Shown here piece by piece: positions 27,581 to 35,670 of a DNA stretch of 64,000 nt. The notes beneath the pieces are model-generated. The model was not told the origin of the DNA and did not search any database. It saw only the letters and a program-made list of their open reading frames with translations. The translations under genes were made by a program, and so were the position numbers. The DNA comes from Clostridia bacterium (lineage in GTDB: Bacteria > Bacillota > Clostridia > Christensenellales > Aristaeellaceae). The stretch spans positions 20,971 to 84,970 of the forward strand of contig JAGBFR010000059.1 in NCBI GenBank assembly GCA_017936375.1, read 5' to 3'. Numbering within the stretch: position 1 is the stretch's first letter; every line of letters begins with the position of its first letter.

Positions 27581-28930
27581 CTACTTCCACGCGCGCGCCA
27601 GCTGCGCCATGCCCGCCTCGATGGCGGCCTCGTCCATGCCGGCGAAGCCAAGGAGCACGGACCGCTCCTCCCGCGCGCCGGGGCTGACGATGCCGTGATC
27701 GCACAGGCGGCTGACGCGCACGCCCGCCTGCGCCGCGCGGGGCACAAGCTCCTGCGCCGGGGTCCTTCCCCCGACGGTCAGGAGCGCATGCAGGCCCGTG
27801 CCGAAGTAATGAAACTCGCCCAGCTGCGCCGCCGCGCGCTCCATCGCCTGCAGCCTGCCGCGGTAGATGACGCGCATGCGGGCGATGTGCCGCTCCAGAT
27901 GGCCGCCGGAGATGAACTTGCGCAGCGTCTCCTGCTCAAAGCCCGACACGCTGCAGGCGGTATGCAGCTTTCGATACGCCGGGACGAGTGCCTCCGGCAG
28001 CACCATGAAGCCAAGGCGCAGACCGGGCGCGAGCGTGCGCGAGAAGGTATTCATATAGACCACCTGACCGCCGGGGTCAAGCGCCGCCAGCGCGGGCAGG
28101 CCGCGCCCGAAGAGGCGGAATTCGCTGTCATAATCGTCCTCGAGGATATAGCCGCCGGTCTCCTGCGCCCAGCGCAGCAGCGCCTCGCGCCGCTCCATAT
28201 CCATCTCGCTCCCCGTCGGGAACTGATGCGACGGCGTGACATACGCCGCGCCCGCGCCGCACAGATACAGCGCGCGCACGTCGATCGCCCCGTCCGACAG
28301 CGGCGTCGGCGCGATACGCGCTCCATTGGTCGTGAGCACGCGGCGCACGCGGGAATAGCCCGGGTCCTCCACGGCAAAGAGCTTCTCCCGCCCGATGAGC
28401 GCGACGAGCGACGCGGCAAGCACCTCCGTGCCCGCGCCAAGGACGATGCGCTCCGGCGCAGCCTCGACCCCGCGCATGCTGCGCAGCATGGACGAGAGCT
28501 CACAGCGCAGCGCATAGGACCCCTGCGGATCGCCGGACATGAGCAGCGCCGTGCTCTGCTCGCTGAGCACCTCGCGCATCAGCCGCGCCCATGCGGCGTA
28601 CGGGAAGTGCTCCGCATCCGCCGTGCCGGTGGAAAAGTCCCAGCGGATGGGCGGCTCCTTCGCCGGAGCGGCGGGCGCGTCCTGCGGCAATTCCCCGGCG
28701 ACATACATGCCGCTGCGCGGACGGCTCTCGCAGTATCCCTCGCTGACAAGGCGCGCATACGCCGCCTCCACCGTCGCCTGACTGACGGAGAGATGGGCGG
28801 AGAGCTGCCGCTTGGAGGGCAGGCGCTCGCCGGAGGCCATGCCCCCGCCCATGATCTGCGCGCGCAGCGCCTCATAGAGCTGGTCGCAGAGCGTCGTGCG
28901 GCTCTGCGGATTGAGCGTGCAGGTAAACAA
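27581..28930 (-). CDS. MocR/GabR-type GntR regulator with aminotransferase domain; PLP lysine position is Arg
   Basis: 449 residues. The N-terminal GntR winged helix (LCDQLYEALRAQI, then RLPSKRQLSAHLSVSQATV) spans about 10-75; a fold-type I aminotransferase domain follows from about 100. The family normally has a lysine in T-F-S-K-x-L that binds PLP; here it reads NTFSRTLAPGLRLG, so Arg replaces it (codon CGC). The protein might sense PLP non-covalently or another ligand. It starts at TTG with AAAGGAGG eight bases upstream. The esterase-dprA genes follow 58 bases downstream. Confidence 0.88.
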   Translation of the reverse strand: MFTCTLNPQSRTTLCDQLYEALRAQIMGGGMASGERLPSKRQLSAHLSVSQATVEAAYARLVSEGYCESRPRSGMYVAGELPQDAPAAPAKEPPIRWDFSTGTADAEHFPYAAWARLMREVLSEQSTALLMSGDPQGSYALRCELSSMLRSMRGVEAAPERIVLGAGTEVLAASLVALIGREKLFAVEDPGYSRVRRVLTTNGARIAPTPLSDGAIDVRALYLCGAGAAYVTPSHQFPTGSEMDMERREALLRWAQETGGYILEDDYDSEFRLFGRGLPALAALDPGGQVVYMNTFSRTLAPGLRLGFMVLPEALVPAYRKLHTACSVSGFEQETLRKFISGGHLERHIARMRVIYRGRLQAMERAAAQLGEFHYFGTGLHALLTVGGRTPAQELVPRAAQAGVRVSRLCDHGIVSPGAREERSVLLGFAGMDEAAIEAGMAQLARAWK

Positions 28931-28962
28931 GCGGGGAACCTCCTTTCGGCAAATTCGTTTTC

Positions 28963-28988
28963 GGGAGGAGCAGAGCCCCTCCCCTACA
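28963..28988 (+). repeat. Family E palindrome
   Basis: GGGAGGAGCAGAGCCCCTCCCC followed by TACA. One of seven near-identical ~26-bp copies in the window. Confidence 0.8.
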
Positions 28989-29008
28989 TCAGATCGGCAA
29001 AACAGCGC

Positions 29009-29068
29009 AGCCCTGCCGCGGCAAGGCGCGGAAGAAGCTTGGGCGGGCGGGGTGGGGCCTGCAGAGCT
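29009..29068 (+). repeat. Family D repeat (partial)
   Basis: CCCTGCCGCGGCAAGG, then GCGCGGAAG, CTTGGGCGGGCGGGG and TGGGGCCTG words shared with the other D copies. It shares the 325-bp MocR/GTPase gap with one E and one B copy. Confidence 0.7.
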
Positions 29069-29136
29069 GGCGGCGACAGCCGCCGGTAGCCCTGCCCTTC
29101 ACAAGACCAGACCATGCAGATCCACACAGCCACAGC

Positions 29137-29195
29137 GCCCGCAGGCTCCCTCAGTCTGCCTCCGGCAGCCAGCTCCCTCCCGGAGGGAGCTTCGA
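29137..29195 (+). repeat. Family B repeat (single module)
   Basis: GCAGGCTCCCTCAGTC, hairpin TGCCTCCGGCA, AGCTCCCTCCCGGAGGGAGCT. Confidence 0.78.
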
Positions 29196-29256
29196 CGCAT
29201 CCAGCTCCAGCCAATCAGCGGAACTCAATCCATCCGCAAACAGACTGGGAGGAGAA

Positions 29257-31200
29257 TTACGCCTCCACCTCGCAGTGCGCCCACTCGCGCACATGATCCC
29301 ACGCGACATAGAAGCCCGCGCCATGGCTGCAGAAAACGCTGCCGGTCGGGTTGCGCTCGTCACCGAGGGGATTGTAGCCGATCTCGGCAACAATCTTCTC
29401 CTGCTCCGGGCAGGGCGCGTAGCGGTCAAAGCGCGCGCTGATTCGCCCATGCCCGCGCGTGGCGGCGGCAAAGCGCGTCGGATAATCCCAAAAGGCCGCG
29501 GCGGTGCAGCTGCCGCAGAGGGACGCCTCGTCCCCGTCGTACTCCGGCGCGCCGATGTCTGCGCCCATGCGCAGCAGCTCGCCCGTCACGCGGGCAAGCG
29601 CCTCCTGCGGCATCGCCAGCTCAAAGCGCATATACGGCTCAAGGAGCACGGATTTCGCGTGCATGAGGCCGTGGCGGATGGCGCGGTAGGTCGCCTCGCG
29701 GAAATCGCCGCCCTCGGTATGCTTGAGGTGCGAGCGGCCCGCGATGAGCTCGACGTGAATATCGGTGATCGGGCTGCCGGTCAATACGCCCGGATGCTCG
29801 CGCTCAAGGACATGGGTGCGCACGAGCCTGCGCCAGTGCAGCTCCAGCGAATTGGGCGGGCAGGCAGAGTCATACGTCACGCCGCTGCCGACCGGGCCGG
29901 GCGACATGCGCAGCCACGCCTCGGCATAGTGGCGCAGCGGCTCGTAATGGCCGATGCCGATGACGGGCTCGGCGATCGTCTCGCGATAGAGCACCTCCGG
30001 CTGGCGGAAGACCACCTGATCGCCAAAACGCGAGGCAAGCAGGCTCTGCAGCACCTCAATCTGCACCGCGCCCATGATGCCCACGCTCAGCCGCCCCTCC
30101 TGCGCGCGCACGCGCAGCAGCGGGTCCTCCTCCTCCAGCTCCTTGAGGTGCTGATGGAGCGCCCGCGCATCCAGCGGCGGCACGGGATCGACCTGCACGC
30201 TCATCACCGGCACGAGCTCCGGCTGGGTGAGGCCAAAGCCCTCGCCCACGATCTCGCCGGGGCGCGCCTCAAGGCCCGCGGCGGCGACGGTCTGCCCGGC
30301 AAAGGCCTCCTGCACGGGCGAAAGCTTCGCCCCCTGCACGCTGTAGAGCGCGCTGATCTTCATCTCCCCCGCCAGCGTCGGGATGACGCTGCGCGCGCTG
30401 ACGCTGCCGGAGGTGACCTTCATATACGTCATGCGCGTGCCGCTTACGCGGCGGACGCGATAGACCTGCGCGGAAAACGCCTCGCCCTCCCGCGCTGCGC
30501 AGCCGGTATGGCAGAGCGCGGAGACGGCGGTCAGCAGCGCGTCTACCCCCTGATCCGTCAGCGCGCTGCCGGGGATCACGGGGAAGATGGCGCGGGACAG
30601 GAACGCGCGGCGCAGGCCGCTCAGATAATCCTGACGGGAGGCCGCGCCGTCAAAGTGCTGCTCAAGCAGCTGCTCGTCGCGCGCGGCGAGCTCCTCGCGC
30701 AGCTCCTCCTGCGGGAGGCTCGTCAGCACACAGTCCGGGCTCAGGAGGCGATGCATCTGCGCAAGCGCGGCTGTCGGGTCCGCGCCCGTTCTGTCCGTCT
30801 TATTGAGGAAGATCAGGGTCGGGACGCCGCGCTTCTTGAGCATATTGAAGAGGGTGACGGTATGGCTCTGCACGCCCTCGGCGCAGGAGATTACCAGCAG
30901 CGCCGCGTCGATGACGGACAGCGCGCGCTCCATCTCGCCCGAAAAGTCGACGTGACCGGGCGTATCCATGAGCGTGACCTCCAGCATCCCGCCGCCCTCC
31001 GCGCCCGGGAGCGTGAAGGACGCCTGCTCGCTGAAGATGGTGATGCCGCGGGCGCGCTCGAGCGCGTCGCCGTCCATAAAGGCGTCGCCATGATCGACCC
31101 GGCCCACGCGGCGGATGACGCCGGTATGCGAGAGAATCTGCTCGCTGAGCGTGGTCTTGCCCGCGTCGACATGCGCGGCTACGCCGAGTACGATTCGCAT
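29257..31200 (-). CDS. Tet(M)/EF-G-like ribosomal translocase-family GTPase, function unknown
   Basis: 647 residues, the length of Tet(M)-type ribosomal protection proteins. G1 AHVDAGKTT, G3 DTPGH and G4 NKTD are present. Domain order follows Tet(M): EF-Tu-like domain 2, then domains III-V. Where Tet(M) has its SPVS loop in domain IV this protein reads KHTEGGDFR, and the C-terminus ends with YNPLGDERNPTG and FCSHGAGFYVAWD. It is therefore not confidently a tetracycline-resistance protein; similar chromosomal GTPases occur in Clostridia with no established role. RBS AGGAGG seven bases before the ATG at 31200. Confidence 0.78.
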   Translation of the reverse strand: MRIVLGVAAHVDAGKTTLSEQILSHTGVIRRVGRVDHGDAFMDGDALERARGITIFSEQASFTLPGAEGGGMLEVTLMDTPGHVDFSGEMERALSVIDAALLVISCAEGVQSHTVTLFNMLKKRGVPTLIFLNKTDRTGADPTAALAQMHRLLSPDCVLTSLPQEELREELAARDEQLLEQHFDGAASRQDYLSGLRRAFLSRAIFPVIPGSALTDQGVDALLTAVSALCHTGCAAREGEAFSAQVYRVRRVSGTRMTYMKVTSGSVSARSVIPTLAGEMKISALYSVQGAKLSPVQEAFAGQTVAAAGLEARPGEIVGEGFGLTQPELVPVMSVQVDPVPPLDARALHQHLKELEEEDPLLRVRAQEGRLSVGIMGAVQIEVLQSLLASRFGDQVVFRQPEVLYRETIAEPVIGIGHYEPLRHYAEAWLRMSPGPVGSGVTYDSACPPNSLELHWRRLVRTHVLEREHPGVLTGSPITDIHVELIAGRSHLKHTEGGDFREATYRAIRHGLMHAKSVLLEPYMRFELAMPQEALARVTGELLRMGADIGAPEYDGDEASLCGSCTAAAFWDYPTRFAAATRGHGRISARFDRYAPCPEQEKIVAEIGYNPLGDERNPTGSVFCSHGAGFYVAWDHVREWAHCEVEA

Positions 31201-31248
31201 GAAAGAACCTCCTGAGATAAGCAATGTCTATTTCGCGCTGCGGCGCGG

Positions 31249-31309
31249 GAACCTCATCCGTCTCGGCTTCGCCGATCCACCTTCCCCTCACAGGGGAAGG
31301 CTTTTGGGG
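31249..31309 (+). repeat. Family A repeat (single)
   Basis: ACCTCATCCGTC, hairpin TCGGCTTCGCCGA, CACCTTCCCC/GGGGAAGG palindrome, CTTTTGGGG. The 825-bp gap 31201-32025 holds only repeats: A, D split by C, B, D, A pair. No gene is seen. Confidence 0.8.
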
Positions 31310-31325
31310 CTGACGACAAACCTCG

Positions 31326-31501
31326 TCAACCAGCCGCGGCAATGCGCGGAAGCAGCTTGGGACCGGAGCCTGCCGCGCCCAGTGGGCGAAATAGGCAGGC
31401 GGAGCGTCGGGAACCGCAAGGAGCGGTGGTACACCGCGACTATGCGGGCTCCCCGGATCGGGCGGGTGGGGCCTGACAAGGCCGTAACCCAGCCTAACCT
31501 A
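31326..31501 (+). repeat. Family D repeat interrupted by a family C element
   Basis: D begins CAGCCGCGGCAATGCGCGG and resumes at 31458 with GGGCGGGTGGGGCCTGAC...CCGTAACCC. The 97-bp C insert (31361-31457) has CGCCCAGTGGGCG, GGAGCGT, GGAACCGCAAGGAGCGG and ends ATGCGGGCTCCCCGGA. Confidence 0.75.
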
Positions 31502-31534
31502 TGACCAGACTGTTTAGAATCACGCAGCTGCAGC

Positions 31535-31597
31535 GCCCGCAGGCTCCTTTCGTCTGCCTTCGGCAGCCACCTCCCTCCCGGAGGGAGGTTCGTCGCG
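31535..31597 (+). repeat. Family B repeat (single module)
   Basis: GCAGGCTCCTTTCGTC, hairpin TGCCTTCGGCA, CCTCCCTCCCGGAGGGAGG. Confidence 0.75.
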
Positions 31598-31619
31598 TAC
31601 AGCTTTTACAAACATGCGT

Positions 31620-31692
31620 AACCCTGTTGCGGCAAGGCGCGAAAGATTGCGTGTGGGGCCTGACAGAGCAGCCTGCGCAGCAGGTCGGAACC
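31620..31692 (+). repeat. Family D repeat
   Basis: CCCTGTTGCGGCAAGG, GCGCGAAAG, TGTGGGGCCTGAC, then the GCCTGCGCAGCAGG hairpin. Confidence 0.7.
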
Positions 31693-31710
31693 CCTGTCGC
31701 GCTGCGGCGC

Positions 31711-31889
31711 GGGACCTCATCCGTCATGCCTTCGGCATGACACCTTCCCCATAGGGGAAGGACCTTTTGTCATCAGGGAAACCGCAAATCCAAGGCATCA
31801 GCATGGTACGCTCTGCCGGCCATACGACCTTCCCCTATGGGGAAGGTGCCGAGCAGCGCGAGGCGGATGAGGTCCCCGCCCGCAGGCGG
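31711..31889. repeat. Family A composite repeat (inverted pair)
   Basis: Left module with hairpin TCATGCCTTCGGCATGA and CCTTCCCCATAGGGGAAGG; right module inverted, GACCTTCCCCTATGGGGAAGG to GGATGAGGTCCCCGCCCG. The ~56-bp core contains GCAAATCC. Confidence 0.82.
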
Positions 31890-32025
31890 ATCGTCATCCA
31901 TGCGTGAGGAAGCTGTCAGGCAGCAGAACCCACGCAAATCAGCCAAAGCCGGTCATAAGACGGACAGGGCAGTCGACTCTGCTGGTCCCCACCCTCCCGC
32001 CCAAGCAGCTGCGCGCATCGGCGGG

Positions 32026-32805
32026 TTATTCCTCCTGCGGCGCTTCCTGCGCCGCATCCTCCTCGCGGATGCGATCAAAGACCGCGTCCACGACCTTCTT
32101 CTGATGCCTTGTGAACTTGCGCCCCTTGAGCCACGCATGCGCCATCTCCGGGCGGCGGCGCAGGGTGATATAGAGCGACTCGGAAATCTGCCAGTCCTCG
32201 ATGTGCGCGTGGTTGCCGTTTAATAGCGGCTCGGGGACGGTCAGCCCCTCAAAGTCGCGCGGGCGGGTATACTGCGGATACTCGAGCAGACCGGAGGAAA
32301 AGCTCTCCGTCTGCGCGCTCTCCTCGCAGCCGAGCACACCCGGGATGAGCCGCGCCACGCAGTCCACCAGCACCATCGCGCCCAATTCGCCGCCGGTCAG
32401 CACATAGTCGCCGATGGAAATCTCCTCGTCGATGCACAGATCCAGCGCGCGCTGGTCGACGCCCTCGTAATGGCCGCACAGCAGGATCAGCTCCTCTTCC
32501 TTCGCCAGCTCCTCGGCCATCTGCTGGGTGAGCGTCCTGCCGCGCGGGGAGAGATAGATCCGCTTACCGGAAAAATGCTCCCCCTGCACATCGCGGATGG
32601 CGTCCACAATCGGCTGGGCGAGCATCACCATGCCGGCTCCGCCGCCGTAGGGCGCGTCGTCGGTGTTATGGTGCTTGTTTTTGGAATAGCTCCGGATATC
32701 CACCTCGCGGATGTCGATCAGGCCGGCCTTCTGCGCGCGGCCGAGGATGCTCTCATGCAGCGGGGTGAACATCTCGGGGAATATCGTCAGGATCGTGATC
32801 TTCAT
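32026..32805 (-). CDS. trmD: tRNA (guanine-37-N1) methyltransferase TrmD
   Basis: 259 residues. The SPOUT knot is clear: LLCGHYEGVDQR (about 110-121), IGDYVLTGGELGAM and PYGGGAGMVM are diagnostic. It methylates G37 next to the anticodon, preventing frameshifts, and is usually essential. The start overlaps the upstream gene stop (ATGA). The normal Bacillota order rpsP-(KH)-rimM-trmD-rplS is not seen; here an orphan methyltransferase and a beta-barrel protein precede it, and repeats follow. Confidence 0.97.
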   Translation of the reverse strand: MKITILTIFPEMFTPLHESILGRAQKAGLIDIREVDIRSYSKNKHHNTDDAPYGGGAGMVMLAQPIVDAIRDVQGEHFSGKRIYLSPRGRTLTQQMAEELAKEEELILLCGHYEGVDQRALDLCIDEEISIGDYVLTGGELGAMVLVDCVARLIPGVLGCEESAQTESFSSGLLEYPQYTRPRDFEGLTVPEPLLNGNHAHIEDWQISESLYITLRRRPEMAHAWLKGRKFTRHQKKVVDAVFDRIREEDAAQEAPQEE

Positions 32806-33443
32806 TCGGTATCCTTCCCGTCCTCCTCCTGCGCCGCCTGCGCGCCCTCTGCGGGCGCATCCTGCGGCAGGAGGGTCATGCGCTGGCGCTCCATCTCCTC
32901 AAGGGCGGCGTACATCTTTTCCTCATGCGTGCCGATCTCAAGGATCTCGATTTCGCGCAGGGTGATCGTCTCCTCCTCGGCCTCCCTGCCGAAGAAGTCG
33001 AACAGGCGCAGCTTCATGCGCAGGCCGTTGGCCTCCATGACGCGGCCGGTGATCATCTCGTCGCCCATGATGACGCTGACGATCTCATTTCGCTCCCGGC
33101 AGGCGAGCAGCACGCTCAAAAGCAGGTCGGTATCCTCCGCCGGGGCGTCGGTGAAGAAGCAGCGGTGGTACTCCTTATGATAGGCCATGAGCATGCCCAG
33201 GCGCTGCTCATACTCCTCGCCGGAGAGCACCTGGAAGACGTCGCTGTTGCGGCGCACGCGCCAGCCGTCAATCTGCCCCCACGGGGTCAGATCGCAGGAG
33301 AGCACGTGCTGCCCATCCACAGCCTCGACAAACCCGGCGGAAAAGCCCTCCGGGTCGCGCGGATCGGTGTACAGGGACGCGAGCGCGCCCTGCGCGGCCA
33401 GAATCCGCAGCAGGTAAACCATATATCCATTCGTTGCCGGCAT
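32802..33443 (-). CDS. Hypothetical protein with duplicated Sm/SH3-like beta-barrel
   Basis: 213 residues. Two halves align by eye: GFVEAVDGQHVL...SDVFQVLSGEEYEQRL (about 35-82) and GRVMEANGLRMK...IEILEIGTHEEKMY (about 130-177). Each looks like a small five-stranded barrel followed by a helix. The tail is Ala/Glu-rich (QDAPAEGAQAAQEED). Position between a DNA methyltransferase and trmD, with a 4-base overlap with trmD, suggests a nucleic-acid or RNA-related role. It occupies the slot usual for rimM, but has no RimM or PRC-barrel motifs. The start has AAGGAGA upstream. Confidence 0.7.
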   Translation of the reverse strand: MPATNGYMVYLLRILAAQGALASLYTDPRDPEGFSAGFVEAVDGQHVLSCDLTPWGQIDGWRVRRNSDVFQVLSGEEYEQRLGMLMAYHKEYHRCFFTDAPAEDTDLLLSVLLACRERNEIVSVIMGDEMITGRVMEANGLRMKLRLFDFFGREAEEETITLREIEILEIGTHEEKMYAALEEMERQRMTLLPQDAPAEGAQAAQEEDGKDTE

Positions 33444-33444
33444 G

Positions 33445-34716
33445 TCAATATCTCCTTCTGGGCAGGTAGAAGCGCCTGTTGCCCCAGATATCCACAATCA
33501 TGATGCAGGGCTCGCCCGCGCAGACAGGCATCTCCACCATCGTCTGCAGCTGCGGGGTCGCCGCCGAGCGCACGGAGCGCGCGCAGGAGCGGAAGACATC
33601 GCCCTGAACAAAGCCCGCGGCCCACTGATCCACCGCATCCAGCCCGGAAAGCCCCGCCTCGCGCGCGGCCTCCGACTCATAGCGCATCAGATGCACGGTG
33701 TAGGACGTGATCGCGGGGAAGACCTCGGCCTCGACCTCGCAGTCATCCGGCGCGCACGGGGCCTCGACCTCATAGCCAAAGTCCGTCTCCTTGCCGCCGG
33801 GCGTCTGCCACAGGCGCTTGCCCGTGACGGCGAGAGCCATGGGGCTCTGATCGACGCAGAGGAAGCGGCGGCCCAGCTTTGCGGCGGTCGCGGCGGTCGT
33901 GCCGCTGCCGGAGAAGAGGTCGCAGACCAGATCGCCCTCCTGTGTGGAGCAGCGGATGATGCGCTCGAGCAGCTTCTCCGGCTTCTGGTTGTCATAGCCG
34001 GTGCGCTCGGGGTCCTTCTGCTGCAGATGGCTGATGTCGTCCCACACGTCGCCCGGGTAGACCGGGTCGTCGTCGTAATACCTGTACTCCTTGCCCGCGG
34101 AGACGATGGAGCGATAGGCTCGGCCGTCCTCGTCGACGGAGCGCTTCATGTGGTTGATCCTCGACTCCGCGCGGGAGGAGATCGGCACGCTCTTCAGGTC
34201 AAAATAGTACGAGCGGGACTTCGCATAGAACAGAATCACGTCGTGCTTGCGCGGGAAATACGTGCGCGCGCGCCCGCCGGTCTGATAGCTCCAGATGATC
34301 TCATTGAGGAAATTGCTCTCGCCGAAGATCTCGTCCATCAGCAGGCGCATATGCGCGTGCATGCGCGAATCGATGTGCAGGAAGATCGTGCCCTCGCGCG
34401 CGAGCAGCTCATGCGCCAATTCCAGCGTGCTGCGCATCATGGCCATATACGCCTCGCGGTCGGGCCAGCGGTCGTCATAGGCGGGGATGGGCAGCGTCGG
34501 CGAGCCGGTGCGGTAGCCCTTCTCCCCGATGCGCACACGCATGTCAAAGCGCTTGCCGGTGTTGAAGGGCGGGTCCAGATAGACCATCTGCACCTTGCCG
34601 GCAAAGCGCTCGAGCAGCTCCTGCCCGCAGGCAGGCATCGAGCCCTGAATGAGCGTGCCCATGCTCTCCCGGGTAAAATGGCGCTCCGCAGCGCAGGCAA
34701 TATACGTCGCAGACAT
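33445..34716 (-). CDS. Orphan site-specific DNA methyltransferase (beta-class, N6-adenine or N4-cytosine)
   Basis: 423 residues. Motif IV DPPFNTG (48-54) precedes motif I FSGSGTT (268-274), the order of the beta class. The C-terminal ~120 residues (VEAPCAPDDCEVEAEVFP...) are extra and of unknown role. No restriction endonuclease or specificity subunit is nearby, so it probably has a housekeeping or regulatory methylation role. Gene order methyltransferase, beta-barrel protein, trmD has only 1-base and overlapping junctions, indicating one operon driven by the divergent promoter at 34810-34838. Confidence 0.88.
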   Translation of the reverse strand: MSATYIACAAERHFTRESMGTLIQGSMPACGQELLERFAGKVQMVYLDPPFNTGKRFDMRVRIGEKGYRTGSPTLPIPAYDDRWPDREAYMAMMRSTLELAHELLAREGTIFLHIDSRMHAHMRLLMDEIFGESNFLNEIIWSYQTGGRARTYFPRKHDVILFYAKSRSYYFDLKSVPISSRAESRINHMKRSVDEDGRAYRSIVSAGKEYRYYDDDPVYPGDVWDDISHLQQKDPERTGYDNQKPEKLLERIIRCSTQEGDLVCDLFSGSGTTAATAAKLGRRFLCVDQSPMALAVTGKRLWQTPGGKETDFGYEVEAPCAPDDCEVEAEVFPAITSYTVHLMRYESEAAREAGLSGLDAVDQWAAGFVQGDVFRSCARSVRSAATPQLQTMVEMPVCAGEPCIMIVDIWGNRRFYLPRRRY

Positions 34717-34809
34717 CGTCGTCCCTCCATCCCCCGCCGGCTATGCCGGTCGGCGCTTCTGATTTCCTTTGTATTCAACGGGAAAACCTTACACCTTCCC
34801 TGATTGTAT

Positions 34810-34838
34810 ATTATATCGTTTTTGGACGCGATTGACAA
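34810..34838 (-). promoter_or_regulatory. Promoter of the methyltransferase-trmD operon
   Basis: Minus strand: TTGTCA (34838-34833), 17-base spacer, TATAAT (34815-34810). Its -35 overlaps the -35 of the opposite promoter by five bases. Confidence 0.8.
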
Positions 34839-34860
34839 GGGGAGGCGGGGCTGTTATCAT
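34832..34860 (+). promoter_or_regulatory. Divergent promoter of the Cys-rich protein gene
   Basis: Plus strand: TTGACA (34832-34837), 17-base spacer, TATCAT (34855-34860). The RBS GGGAGG (34881-34886) then precedes the ATG at 34895. Confidence 0.8.
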
Positions 34861-34894
34861 GAATGAAACAACATGTATCCGGGAGGAAACCATC

Positions 34895-35377
34895 ATGTCA
34901 TCGCTTGATTCCGTGCTCGCCGCCCGCGCGCTGCTCACATCCCTCACGCCGCTGAAGACCGACTGCGGCCGCCTCTGCGAAGGCGCATGCTGCCATGGGG
35001 ACGACGCGACCGGCATGCTCCTCTTCCCCGGGGAGGCCGCGCTCTACGAGGGCTGCGATTTTGCCAAAGTGATCCCGGCGGAATTTGACCTCGCCGGGGA
35101 GCGCGCGCAGCTGCTCGTCTGCGGCGGGCACTGCGAGAGGGACAACCGCCCGCTGGCCTGCCGGCTTTTCCCGCTGTACCTCAAGTTCCTGAGGAGCGGC
35201 AGGACGAAGGTCAAGATGGACCCGCGCGCAGCCGCCGTCTGCCCGCTGACGGACTACGGCGTGGAGGCGCTGGACAGCGCGTTTGTGGACGCCGCGCGGC
35301 AGGCGTATGATACGCTGCTCGGCGATGAAACGTGCGCGAGGTATCTCAAGGAGCTGGATGAGGCGTTTTCGCTGTAA
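34895..35377 (+). CDS. Cys-rich cluster protein, YkgJ-like
   Basis: 160 residues. Cysteines are grouped as CGRLCEGACC (about 21-30), CGGHC and ACRLFP (about 77-95), and one late VCPL. This spacing resembles the YkgJ/UPF0153 family, thought to bind zinc or an iron-sulfur cluster. The function is unknown. The ATG at 34895 has GGGAGG nine bases upstream; an upstream in-frame ATG at 34859 falls inside the -10. It is transcribed divergently from the methyltransferase operon with overlapping -35 boxes. Confidence 0.75.
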   Translation: MSSLDSVLAARALLTSLTPLKTDCGRLCEGACCHGDDATGMLLFPGEAALYEGCDFAKVIPAEFDLAGERAQLLVCGGHCERDNRPLACRLFPLYLKFLRSGRTKVKMDPRAAAVCPLTDYGVEALDSAFVDAARQAYDTLLGDETCARYLKELDEAFSL

Positions 35378-35384
35378 AAATGAT

Positions 35385-35460
35385 CCGCCTGCGGGCGGGG
35401 ACCTCATCCGTCATTGCCTTCGGCAATGCCACCTTCCCCTCACAGGGGAAGGCTTTTGGG
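35385..35460 (+). repeat. Family A repeat (single)
   Basis: CCGCCTGCGGGCGGGGACC lead hairpin, ATCCGTC, hairpin CATTGCCTTCGGCAATG, then CCTTCCCCTCACAGGGGAAGG. It follows the Cys-rich gene by eight bases. Confidence 0.85.
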
Positions 35461-35476
35461 GCTGACGCAAACCTCG

Positions 35477-35545
35477 CAGCCCTGCCGCGGTAAGGCGCGG
35501 AAGCAAGTTGGGGGGCGGGTGGGGCCAGCAAAGTCGTAGCCCGGT
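35477..35545 (+). repeat. Family D repeat
   Basis: CAGCCCTGCCGCGGTAAGG, GCGCGGAAGCAAGTTGGG, GCGGGTGGGGCC, CGTAGCCCGG. Confidence 0.7.
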
Positions 35546-35571
35546 TTCGGGGTTACGATCAGCTGCGACTG

Positions 35572-35634
35572 GGAACCTCATCCGTCTCGCCTCCGGCGAG
35601 CCACCTTCCCCTCACAGGGGAAGGCTTTTGGGGC
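35572..35634 (+). repeat. Family A repeat (single)
   Basis: AACCTCATCCGTC, hairpin TCGCCTCCGGCGA, CCTTCCCCTCACAGGGGAAGG. Confidence 0.85.
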
Positions 35635-35670
35635 TAACGCAGACCCGGTTACCCAGCCGCGGGTCACGAT

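Noticed and set aside
29257-31200. Tetracycline-resistance gene tet(M).
   Set aside because: Overall fold fits, but the key domain IV loop is not conserved and similarity is only family-level.
31201-32025. CRISPR array or leader.
   Set aside because: Repeats are of different types, irregularly spaced, have no uniform spacers, and no cas genes are present.
32802-33443. RimM.
   Set aside because: Position suggests it, but RimM and PRC-barrel signatures are absent.
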